Assembly: GCA_030636965.1 (NCBI GenBank)
Contig: DAOVVW010000070.1
Span: forward strand, 1 to 5,996
DNA from: Pseudomonadota bacterium
GTDB taxonomy: Bacteria > BMS3Abin14
Direction of reading: 5' to 3'
Length of the DNA stretch: 5,996 bases
In this document: positions 1-5,996 of the stretch, in pieces
Position numbering within the stretch: position 1 is the first letter of the stretch
Layout: every line of letters begins with the position of its first letter
The notes under the pieces: generated by a model
Seen by the model: only the letters and a program-made list of their open reading frames with translations
Databases searched by the model: none
What the model was told of the DNA's origin: nothing
Made by a program: the position numbers and the translations under genes

Positions 1-61
1 CCCAGGATGTCTCTCAAGGATCTGGAAATGATAGCTAAAAGCTCTTATCCATTAGCATATT

Positions 62-73
62 CACTAGCTAGTG
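62..73. promoter_or_regulatory. 12-bp perfect palindrome upstream of the MglA start
   Basis: CACTAGCTAGTG is a perfect inverted repeat with no spacer, 41 bases before the ATG at 115. It lies in a stretch (31-114) that is AT-rich and not conserved in MglA proteins, so it is probably untranslated. It could be an operator half-site pair. One or two 12-bp palindromes are expected by chance in a window this size, so the regulatory reading is weak. Confidence 0.2.
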
Positions 74-114
74 CTCACAATACTGCTATAGGTGATGATA
101 ATGGCAGATATAAA

Positions 115-1431
115 ATGCCTGTAATCGATTTTCACAAAAAAGTAGTGAACTTCAAGATCGTCTATTACGGTCCAGGCTTGTCAGGCAAGACGACCAATAT
201 CCAGTACATTCACGAGCAGATAAAGCCTGAATTAAAAGGAAAGCTTGTATCACTTGCAACTCAAACGGACAGGACGCTCTTCTTCGACTTTCTCCCCATG
301 GATCTGGGTGAGATGAGCGGATATAAGATACGGCTTCATCTTTACACCGTACCAGGACAGGTTCACTACAACGCAACAAGAAAGCTCGTCCTGAAGGGAG
401 TAGACGGGGTCGTTTTCGTGGCTGATTCACAATCAACGATGAAAGATGCGAACATTGAGAGTCTCCTCAACCTGGAAAAGAATCTCCACTCCTACGGTAA
501 AAGCCTTGAGGATATCCCGCATCTCATTCAGGGAAACAAGAGGGATCTTGATGACCTGACCCCTATGGCAGATTTGGAGTCGATCCTTAACCGTTACGGC
601 GCTCCTGTGGTTGAGGCAGTTGCGACAGATGGTCCTGGTGTACTTGATACCCTCAGGGAGGTAGTAAAGATAGTAATAAAGGCTGCAAAGGATCAGTTGC
701 CGGATGATGCGAGTGATGAGGTTATTGCGGACCCCGAACTTGATGCAACTCCTGTCGCCGAAACGGCAGTTCCTCATGATTCAGACCATGACGCTGAAGC
801 CAGGGTTAAGGAAATTGAGGAGGTTGTAGAAGATCAGATACACCTGATATCTGACGAGGAAATATTAGACGAAAGTGAACAACTTGATGAGGCGGCAGTG
901 GTGATGTCGGAGGAGGCTGAATTGATTTCAGCTGAACATGAAGATTTCCAGGAGACCTCCCCGGAAGAGTCGGATGATTTGGGGAAGGAGGATTCCAGTA
1001 TGACAGATGGTACGATCCTTGATCTTGAGGTACCTATTCCGGGTGGCGGCAGTCTGGAACTGAAACTGGGTGTAGTTGCCAGGGTGTTGAAAAGCAGTTC
1101 TGTGGAGGAGGGTGAGGAGAAAGTTCAGAGAGTAGAGCTGACCGTAAAGCCTCTCCAGGGCATGATACAAGAAGAAGGATCTGCTCCAGTGACGGAACAG
1201 GATAGTGTTTCTGAAGAGGCCACGGAGCCTGCATCTGAGGCAGTACTTACGCCTGTTCCCGATGAACTGCCTGTGGAGGAGCTTACTGACCCTATAGATG
1301 GACCGGAATCAGGATACGATCCTTCAGTTCAAGAGCTTGAAATAGCTGAACCTGCCGAAGTGGATACAGGAACAGACACCAAAAAGGAAAAGAAGGGGTT
1401 TTTGGGGTTGTTTAAGAGGGCTAAGAAATAG
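115..1431 (+). CDS. mglA: MglA-family Ras-like GTPase with long acidic C-terminal extension
   Basis: Small cytoplasmic GTPase of the MglA family, which sets cell polarity and drives gliding or pilus motility in myxobacteria, usually with the GAP MglB. Numbering from the ATG at 115 (438 aa), the G domain spans about 1-195. It has a P-loop GPGLSGKTT at 19-27, Arg53 in switch I (TDRTLFFDFLP), the switch II motif TVPGQ at 78-82, and NKRD at 141-144. Thr78 in place of the usual Asp is typical of MglA. From memory, Thr78, Gln82 and Asn141 fall at the same numbers as in Myxococcus MglA, which fixes the start at 115 even though no good Shine-Dalgarno precedes it. The frame is open back to 7, and an ATG at 28 has an AAGGA 7 bases upstream, but residues from there match nothing in the family. 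Myxococcus MglA is about 195 aa. Here about 240 residues follow: an acidic linker (196-295), a Gly/beta-rich segment (296-352), more acidic linker, and a basic amphipathic tail ending GFLGLFKRAKK. The family call is firm; the function of the extension is unknown. Confidence 0.9.
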   Translation: MPVIDFHKKVVNFKIVYYGPGLSGKTTNIQYIHEQIKPELKGKLVSLATQTDRTLFFDFLPMDLGEMSGYKIRLHLYTVPGQVHYNATRKLVLKGVDGVVFVADSQSTMKDANIESLLNLEKNLHSYGKSLEDIPHLIQGNKRDLDDLTPMADLESILNRYGAPVVEAVATDGPGVLDTLREVVKIVIKAAKDQLPDDASDEVIADPELDATPVAETAVPHDSDHDAEARVKEIEEVVEDQIHLISDEEILDESEQLDEAAVVMSEEAELISAEHEDFQETSPEESDDLGKEDSSMTDGTILDLEVPIPGGGSLELKLGVVARVLKSSSVEEGEEKVQRVELTVKPLQGMIQEEGSAPVTEQDSVSEEATEPASEAVLTPVPDELPVEELTDPIDGPESGYDPSVQELEIAEPAEVDTGTDTKKEKKGFLGLFKRAKK

Positions 1432-1603
1432 TTTCGGGTTTCGAGTTTCGAGTCTTACGTTACAAACAGATGTATTCCTAATATTACCTTAATTATCAAT
1501 AAGTAAAATTCTAGTCTTAAAGTTACACATTAACATATATTAAACTTCACTATATGCTCCCCTTTGCGATAGAACCCTACACTCGAAACCCGAGACCCGA
1601 GAC
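1431..1603. repeat. Inverted pair of tandem heptamer arrays (GTYTCGR units)
   Basis: The left arm, 1431-1453, begins on the last base of the MglA stop codon and reads GTTTCGG, GTTTCGA, GTTTCGA, GT. The right arm, 1581-1603, read on the minus strand, is GTCTCGG, GTCTCGG, GTTTCGA, GT. The arms match at 20 of 23 positions. They flank about 127 bases of AT-rich sequence with no recognisable gene. Possible readings are a small non-autonomous mobile or intergenic repeat element, or a long-range hairpin. There is no T-tract after the right arm, so it is not a standard terminator. The right arm overlaps the upstream part of the comEC open frame, which argues against a comEC start at 1554. Confidence 0.7.
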
Positions 1604-1640
1604 TAAACAGGGTTGGCCGAGATCTTGCTACCTCCTTTCC

Positions 1641-3965
1641 ATGTTCAGAAGAGCGGAAAGGGTAAAACGAAACACCGGGGCCTGCCGGGAAAAGCCATCG
1701 CTGCGTTTTTGGTTTGTTCGTTTTCAGGTCGTTATTCTTGCATGTGGTTATCTCGCAGGACTCCTCATCTGTCGATTCTTTCCTGTGTCCCCTGACGTAG
1801 TCAGTCCCATGTCCGCGATTGTTTTCATATCAGCTCTGGCAGCCCCAACTCCTGCAGCCATCGTAGCGTCCGGTTTCGCCGGTGGTGTGTTGATTTCATC
1901 CTTTACAGAACCAGAATTACCACATGGTTCGGGAAAACCACTAACAGGAACATTTGAAGGAGAGGTCCTCTCTTTCAGGAATGAAACTGCGCTGAAAATT
2001 CAGGCACTGGTCCATGTAAAATCAATGTGCAGTACTGAAATAAGCAAGGTTTCCTTTAAAGCTTATATCAGAACTTCTGAGTTAGATCTGATGCGTGGAG
2101 ACAGGATAAAATTCAGGGCCAGGCTTGTTCCGTACCAAAGCCGAGGAAGAAATGAAGTCCTTTTTTCAGGTTCTGTGGGAAGCGGGGCAATGGTTCTGGT
2201 GAAAAGGTCACTCCTCCAAGGGATAATCGGGAATATAAGAAGAGACGTCCTGAGGCTGTCCGGAGGCGAATTAGGCGATGGAGGTGCTATGCTTGCCGCA
2301 ATCGCAGCAGGTGACAGAACTTACTTGTCATCGGACCTCTCGCGGGCCTTCAGGCGAACCGGTGTCTACCATTTTCTGGCGATATCAGGAGTTCACGTTG
2401 GATCATCCATTTTCATCGGATTCACCCTGATGCGGCTCCTGACCCTGCCATGGGCAGGAGCGGGTAATACGAAAAGTGCCTATATGCTTTCAGTTGCCGG
2501 TGGATCGTTCATGTTGTTGGTATATTTGATGATCACCGGTCTGAGTACCTCTTCCATTAGAGCGGCGCTTTTTGCAGCCATACTCCTTGCTGCACCTTTC
2601 CTGGGAAGGGAGGGTGCTTTGCCCAACAACATTGCACTATCACTCATAGTCATTACAGCATTTTCATCTCTCAGACAGCCTGATCTGTCCCTTGGACTTT
2701 CTCTGGCGGCGTGCTCAGGTATTGCCATCTCCCTCAGGAGGGAAGGAAGACTGCTGGAAAAAACGATCAGGATCTGTCTGGGAGCGCATCTCTTTACACT
2801 TCCTATCGTTGTGGTCGCTTTTCGGGGGATCCCTGTTTTTGGACCCCTCTTTAATCTCTTTTCTGGATTTGTATTTGCCACTGTTCTAATTCCTCTTGCC
2901 GTGGCAGGAGATTTCATCACCTCCATATTTCCGTTTGCCGGAAAAATATTGTTTATATTCTGGCGAGCGGTAGCTGATCCTATTCTGGGAATACTCAAGT
3001 GGGCAGGAGCATCGAAATGGATCTTCCTTCCTGTAAACACCTCCGGTTGTGTCCTGGCGGTGATCGCTTCACTGGTCTCAGCTGCTGTTTGGACAAGAAT
3101 CAGGGTATGCTTTAAGAAAGGGTTTGTACTTCTTTTGTTTCCTGTGGTCCTGGGAGGCATTGGTAATTATGTGGGAGAGGCTGTCGGCAATACACATCTC
3201 TCTGTGATCTTTCCAGGATTCGGTCAGTCCGATGCTTCCTACATCCGGAGTGATGGCGGTACTGTCCTTATTGATACGGGTCCGCCAGGCTACAAGGGAA
3301 GTACGCCGCGTATTGTTCGTCTCCTGGATCGGAAGGGTATAAGAAATATTGATGCCCTCTTTCTCACACATCCCCATCCTGACCATGTTGGTGGAGCTGT
3401 GCACTTGCTGAGAGATTTTGATGTTAATCGCCTTATCCTGCCCTATAGCCGGAATGCTCTCAGGCTCTGGAGTAGAATCCTTAAAGAGTGTCCAGAAAAG
3501 ACAGTTGTCACCTTTGTAGAGGCCGGAGACAGGATTGCAATTGGTAACATGGATTTTCATATTCTTGGACCTGAGTGGAACATAGATGTTAATGAAAGGG
3601 ATCTGAACCACCTGTCCATGATCGTGGCCTTGAACTGGCGGGATTTTACCGGGCTCTTTACCGGTGATGCGCCATGGACAGATGTGGCAGCCGCCTGGAA
3701 AAGTACAGGGGACCTTGAATTGTTGAAAATCCCCCATCACGGGAGTGCTACGGGCTTCGAGAATTTTGGAAAAGAGAGAAACTCACGGGAAATACCGGCC
3801 CTTTCTGTTGCTGTGTGCACTGCACGAAGGGGCTACAATTTGCACCTGCCATCACGTGATGTCGTGGACTGGTTTGAAAGGAGGGGAGTGCCGTTTCTGA
3901 TTACCGGCCGTGGAGATGGAATCGTTGTAGAGTACTATCCGGGTAAGGGTTTGATTGTGAAGTGA
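1641..3965 (+). CDS. comEC: ComEC/Rec2 family DNA internalisation channel
   Basis: Inner-membrane channel that carries single-stranded DNA into the cytoplasm during natural transformation. With the start at 1641 the protein is 774 aa, a usual full length. Segments in order: N-terminal membrane helices (about 27-90); a soluble OB-fold region (about 100-200) of the DUF4131 type; the multi-helix Competence domain (about 222-500) with GDRTYLS at 224-230, FLAISGVHVG at 245-254 and GLSTSSIRAALFA from 300; and a C-terminal metallo-beta-lactamase-like domain. That last domain has GQSDAS at 528-533, the metal motif HPHPDHVGG with His577, His579, Asp581 and His582, Asp676 in FTGDA, and PHHGS at 698-702, so the nuclease-like centre looks intact. 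The start is uncertain. The frame is open from an ATG at 1554, but 1581-1603 is a repeat arm. The ATG at 1641 has no Shine-Dalgarno and is preceded by CCTCCTTTCC, the complement of one. No other com genes are in view, and no promoter is evident. The family call is firm; competence in this organism is inferred. Confidence 0.93.
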   Translation: MFRRAERVKRNTGACREKPSLRFWFVRFQVVILACGYLAGLLICRFFPVSPDVVSPMSAIVFISALAAPTPAAIVASGFAGGVLISSFTEPELPHGSGKPLTGTFEGEVLSFRNETALKIQALVHVKSMCSTEISKVSFKAYIRTSELDLMRGDRIKFRARLVPYQSRGRNEVLFSGSVGSGAMVLVKRSLLQGIIGNIRRDVLRLSGGELGDGGAMLAAIAAGDRTYLSSDLSRAFRRTGVYHFLAISGVHVGSSIFIGFTLMRLLTLPWAGAGNTKSAYMLSVAGGSFMLLVYLMITGLSTSSIRAALFAAILLAAPFLGREGALPNNIALSLIVITAFSSLRQPDLSLGLSLAACSGIAISLRREGRLLEKTIRICLGAHLFTLPIVVVAFRGIPVFGPLFNLFSGFVFATVLIPLAVAGDFITSIFPFAGKILFIFWRAVADPILGILKWAGASKWIFLPVNTSGCVLAVIASLVSAAVWTRIRVCFKKGFVLLLFPVVLGGIGNYVGEAVGNTHLSVIFPGFGQSDASYIRSDGGTVLIDTGPPGYKGSTPRIVRLLDRKGIRNIDALFLTHPHPDHVGGAVHLLRDFDVNRLILPYSRNALRLWSRILKECPEKTVVTFVEAGDRIAIGNMDFHILGPEWNIDVNERDLNHLSMIVALNWRDFTGLFTGDAPWTDVAAAWKSTGDLELLKIPHHGSATGFENFGKERNSREIPALSVAVCTARRGYNLHLPSRDVVDWFERRGVPFLITGRGDGIVVEYYPGKGLIVK

Positions 3966-3971
3966 TTTTTG

Positions 3972-4071
3972 TTAAGTTGTTGGTTGTTAGTTGTTGGTTG
4001 TTAGTTTAACTGAATATCAATTCAAGATAATTCTCTTACTAACAACTAACAACTTGCAACTAATAACTTAA
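3972..4071. repeat. Inverted pair of tandem heptamer arrays (GTTGTTR units), potential large hairpin
   Basis: The left arm, 3972-4005, starts 6 bases after the comEC stop. It is TTAA followed by GTTGTTG, GTTGTTA, GTTGTTG, GTTGTTA, GT; 3976-3989 and 3990-4003 are a perfect 14-bp tandem duplication. The right arm, 4038-4071, on the minus strand is TTAA, GTTATTA, GTTGCAA, GTTGTTA, GTTGTTA, GT. The 34-base arms differ at 5 positions and enclose 32 AT-rich bases, so the transcript could fold into a long hairpin. There is no following T-tract. The 7-base period and inverted layout are the same as in the element after mglA, with a different unit sequence. Confidence 0.75.
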
Positions 4072-4093
4072 TTAGGCCGGCCGATACCCTTAC

Positions 4094-4112
4094 AACCCTG
4101 AAAAAAAGGGTT
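4094..4112. other. Small hairpin with A-rich loop
   Basis: AACCCT (4094-4099) pairs with AGGGTT (4107-4112) around the loop GAAAAAA. It sits between the heptamer repeat and the candidate promoter. A 6-bp stem with no T-tract on either side is too weak to call a terminator. It could mark a regulatory leader or be chance. Confidence 0.25.
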
Positions 4113-4128
4113 CTAATATGTACGGTTA

Positions 4129-4157
4129 TTGACAAGGATATGGGCTTCTGATAAGAA
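4129..4157 (+). promoter_or_regulatory. Candidate sigma-70 promoter for the REC-GAF-GGDEF gene
   Basis: A perfect -35 hexamer TTGACA lies at 4129-4134. The -10 is poor: TAAGAA at 4152-4157 with 17-base spacing and an extended TG at 4149-4150, or GATAAG at 4150-4155 with 15-base spacing. It is correctly oriented and lies 50-75 bases before the start codon, after the repeat that separates this gene from comEC. This would make the cyclase gene and hisS a transcription unit of their own. Confidence 0.35.
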
Positions 4158-4192
4158 AAAAAGGTTATTTTCTAAATTGTTAGATGATTTTC

Positions 4193-4198
4193 AGGAGG
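4193..4198 (+). promoter_or_regulatory. Strong Shine-Dalgarno that fixes a TTG start
   Basis: AGGAGG lies 7 bases before TTG at 4206. The receiver domain begins directly with KKANILIVDDD, and there is no in-frame ATG nearby that keeps the first beta strand. The TTG is therefore the start. A strong ribosome site paired with a weak start codon suggests tuned translation. Confidence 0.85.
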
Positions 4199-4205
4199 AA
4201 GTAAC

Positions 4206-5654
4206 TTGAAGAAAGCCAACATCCTGATCGTGGACGATGATAAATTTGCCAGAGTTTTCTGCCGTGAGGTACTTGAAGAGGAGCAGGTCTTCGAGATCTA
4301 CGAGGCTTCAGGTGTCGATGAAGCTATCGAATGCATTAATAAGGGTGGTATTGACCTGGTAATCTCGGATATGGTTATGCCTGAAAAGACCGGTCTCGAC
4401 CTCATAGAGTGGGTCAATAGTGAAATGCCCAGCCTCAGGGTCATTGTCATCACGGGCCACGGTACGGTGGAAAGCGCTGTTATAGCCATGAAAATGGGTG
4501 CGCTGGACTATATCAGAAAACCACTTAACCCGCCGGAGTTCAAGATTGTTGTCCACAGGGCTATTGACCGGATAAGGCTGGCCGAAGAGAATGAAGAGCT
4601 CAGAAACAGCCTCAAGTTGCACAATATAGGTAGCAGGATCACAAGAACAATAGAGATTGAGGAGCTGTTTGAGCTCGTTTTCGATCTTCTGCTCCAGGAA
4701 ACAGGTGCTACCAGGGGTTTTCTGTACCTGGTTGATCAGGAGCAAGGCGAATCCAATGTGATCATTTCGGAAGGGTTTGACGTTGAGCTAAACGACAAGA
4801 TCGACAGCGAGGTTTTTTCCGCCTATTCGGATGTAATTTCTTCAGCAAAGGGTCCCGTAACTCCTGACCAGATTCGACCCGTAAATGTGAAATTTCGTTC
4901 CAGTATTGACCCAATTCTCTCCATAATGTTCGTGCCACTGAGGAACAAGAAGGACCTGGTGGGTATGGTGGTATTTTTTGATACTGAAAGGGAGGGAGTT
5001 TTCGGAGAGAGGGATGCCCACGTGGCAACCTTCCTTTCCGAGCATGCCGGAGCCGCTATCGAGAATGCCCTGCTGTATTCACAGGCAAAAATACTTACGA
5101 TAACCGATGATCTTACCAATGTTTACAACTATCGTTATCTTAACAATATCCTGGATCGAGAGCTTCTCAGGGCACAGAGGCTCAATACTAACATGTCAAT
5201 TCTGTTTCTGGACCTCGACTCCTTTAAGCAGGTCAACGATACCCATGGACATCTGGTGGGAAGCAAAATTCTCATTGAGATGGCCGGAATTCTCAAGCAG
5301 GCGGTGAGAAAAGTGGATGCCGTTGCCCGGTATGGTGGAGATGAATACATTTTAGTTTTGACTGATACAGCCTCAAATGGGGCGATGATTGTAGCCGAGA
5401 GAGTACGCGAAACGGTCGAGAATTACGAATTCTTGAAGGATGAAGGCTACGATATAAGGCTCACCGTTTCTATAGGAGTCGCATCCTATCCGGAGCACGC
5501 TTCAGGAAAAATAGAACTGCTTCGTCTTGCCGACGAGGCCATGTACAGAGGTAAGCATGGAAGAAAGAATATCGTATACATTGCCATTCCAGAAAAAACT
5601 TCCCAGATGAGTTCCATCTCACCGATCAGCAGTACGAAAGAAGGCGAGAGGTAA
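4206..5654 (+). CDS. Response regulator REC-GAF-GGDEF; candidate Hypr (cGAMP-forming) nucleotide cyclase
   Basis: Cytoplasmic two-component output protein, 482 aa. The receiver domain (about 4-118) has acidic residues Asp10-Asp11, phosphoacceptor Asp55 (ISDMVMP), Thr83 and Lys105, all intact and NtrC-like. A helical linker (119-138) leads to a GAF sensory domain (about 140-292) and a GGDEF domain (about 297-465) that opens with DDLTNVYNYRYL at 301-312. Metal-binding Asp336 and Asp338, guanine-contacting Asn344 and signature GGDEY (377-381) are present. An inhibitory I-site R368-K-V-D371 lies five residues before the signature, as in PleD. The unusual feature is Ser353 in GHLVGSK, where diguanylate cyclases have Asp (PleD Asp344). 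This substitution marks Hypr GGDEF enzymes such as Geobacter GSU1658, which make 3',3'-cGAMP. The call of nucleotide cyclase is firm; cGAMP as product is inferred. The tail after about 465 is Ser/Thr-rich and probably disordered. The partner kinase is not in the window. The stop lies 8 bases before hisS. Confidence 0.94.
   Translation: MKKANILIVDDDKFARVFCREVLEEEQVFEIYEASGVDEAIECINKGGIDLVISDMVMPEKTGLDLIEWVNSEMPSLRVIVITGHGTVESAVIAMKMGALDYIRKPLNPPEFKIVVHRAIDRIRLAEENEELRNSLKLHNIGSRITRTIEIEELFELVFDLLLQETGATRGFLYLVDQEQGESNVIISEGFDVELNDKIDSEVFSAYSDVISSAKGPVTPDQIRPVNVKFRSSIDPILSIMFVPLRNKKDLVGMVVFFDTEREGVFGERDAHVATFLSEHAGAAIENALLYSQAKILTITDDLTNVYNYRYLNNILDRELLRAQRLNTNMSILFLDLDSFKQVNDTHGHLVGSKILIEMAGILKQAVRKVDAVARYGGDEYILVLTDTASNGAMIVAERVRETVENYEFLKDEGYDIRLTVSIGVASYPEHASGKIELLRLADEAMYRGKHGRKNIVYIAIPEKTSQMSSISPISSTKEGER
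5647..5651 (+). promoter_or_regulatory. Probable hisS Shine-Dalgarno inside the end of the cyclase gene
   Basis: AGAGG covers the last sense codons of the cyclase gene and lies 11 bases before the GTG at 5663. A nearer purine run, AGGGG (5659-5663), overlaps the start itself. With only 8 bases between the genes, hisS translation is probably coupled to that of the cyclase. Confidence 0.4.
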
Positions 5655-5662
5655 AGTCAGGG

Positions 5663-5996
5663 GTGACTGCAAACATCAGGGCGATTCGTGGATTCCGTGA
5701 TATACACCCGGAGGAGGCCTTCAGGCTTCACGATATAGAAGCCAGGGCTAGAGAACATTTCCTGCGGTACGGGTACCACGAGATCAGGCTTCCAGTCGTG
5801 GAGGTCACTGAGCTTTTTGCCAGGTCCATTGGTGAGACCACGGATATAGTGGAAAAGGAGATGTACACTTTTGAGGACAGGAACGGGCAGAGTATAACTC
5901 TCAGACCGGAAGGCACAGCTTCCGCCGTAAGGGCCTATCTCCAGGGCGGATTGAAATCCATGGGAGGTATTACCAAGATCTACTACTCGGGCCCCA
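5663..5996 (+). CDS. hisS: Histidyl-tRNA synthetase, N-terminal part (cut by window edge)
   Basis: Class II aminoacyl-tRNA synthetase that charges tRNA-His in the cytoplasm. Translation from GTG at 5663 gives the family N-terminus: IRAIRGFRDIHPEE, then the conserved block with ELFARSIGETTDIVEKEMY, followed by TLRPEGTASAVRAY, whose Glu and Thr bind histidine in the E. coli enzyme. The window ends in KIYYSGP, just before motif 2 (normally followed by FRYERPQ). About 111 of a usual 410-430 residues are present, and no frameshift is seen. The GTG start is chosen because it lies immediately before the conserved region, with no upstream in-frame alternative outside the preceding gene. The 8-base gap puts it in an operon with the cyclase gene. 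The call is near certain. Confidence 0.96.
   Translation, partial: MTANIRAIRGFRDIHPEEAFRLHDIEARAREHFLRYGYHEIRLPVVEVTELFARSIGETTDIVEKEMYTFEDRNGQSITLRPEGTASAVRAYLQGGLKSMGGITKIYYSGP

Noticed and set aside
1613..1795. 60-codon + strand open frame
   Set aside because: It is out of frame within the start of comEC, with no ribosome site or motif.
2480..3160. 226-codon minus-strand open frame
   Set aside because: It is antisense to the Competence domain of comEC, has no recognisable motif, and is rich in residues expected from a shadow of a membrane gene.
3078..3740. 220-codon minus-strand open frame
   Set aside because: It is antisense to the metallo-beta-lactamase domain of comEC, whose catalytic motifs are intact on the + strand. 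No family is recognisable.
3972..4071. CRISPR array
   Set aside because: The units are contiguous 7-mers with no spacers and in inverted orientation, not direct repeats separated by unique sequence.
4075..4082. GGCCGGCC palindrome
   Set aside because: This 8-bp palindrome is an isolated chance-level motif with no partner structure.
4094..4112. Rho-independent terminator
   Set aside because: The stem is 6 bp and no T-run follows; the A-run is in the loop.
4072..4205. GEMM-type cyclic dinucleotide riboswitch in the leader of the cyclase gene
   Set aside because: The leader was checked because of the Hypr-like cyclase. No GEMM core or paired helices are visible, only small AT-rich stems.

Overview
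The window carries four genes on the + strand. In order they are a MglA-type small GTPase with a long C-terminal extension (115-1431), a full-length ComEC/Rec2 DNA-uptake channel (1641-3965), a response regulator with REC, GAF and GGDEF domains (4206-5654), and the first 111 codons of hisS, histidyl-tRNA synthetase (5663 to the window edge). I see no tRNA, rRNA, CRISPR array or transposase gene. All sizeable minus-strand reading frames are shadows of these genes.

The organism is a bacterium with moderate base composition. A MglA-family GTPase beside a REC-GAF-GGDEF protein that runs into hisS recalls Desulfobacterota (Geobacter-like), Myxococcota or Bdellovibrionota-type lineages, or an uncultured relative. 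This is inference from gene content, and I cannot name a taxon with confidence.

Layout. The first 114 bases are probably the tail of, or spacer after, an unseen upstream gene; they contain a 12-bp perfect palindrome. The two real gaps (1432-1640 and 3966-4205) each hold an inverted pair of short tandem arrays built from 7-base units: GTYTCGR in the first, GTTRTTR in the second. The arms begin at or within a few bases of the preceding stop codon. The second gap also holds a TTGACA-type promoter candidate, a small hairpin and a strong Shine-Dalgarno ahead of a TTG start. The response regulator and hisS are 8 bases apart and look translationally linked.

Most notable point. The GGDEF protein keeps the cyclase machinery (metal-binding Asp336, signature GGDEY 377-381, I-site R368xxD371). 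However, Ser353 replaces the aspartate that normally recognises guanine, giving GHLVGS where canonical diguanylate cyclases have GHxxGD. This is the hallmark of Hypr GGDEF enzymes, such as Geobacter GSU1658 (GacA) and Bdellovibrio Bd0367, which make 3',3'-cGAMP. The gene is therefore a candidate cGAMP synthase rather than an ordinary c-di-GMP synthase. Other points of interest are the unusual MglA extension, with a possible internal start exactly at a domain boundary, and the paired heptamer repeats.

How the genes fit together. MglA (polarity and motility), ComEC (DNA uptake) and the REC-GAF-GGDEF cyclase (second messenger) are all surface-lifestyle functions, but only the cyclase and hisS are packed closely enough to suggest a shared transcript. 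A joint pathway is not demonstrated by the sequence.
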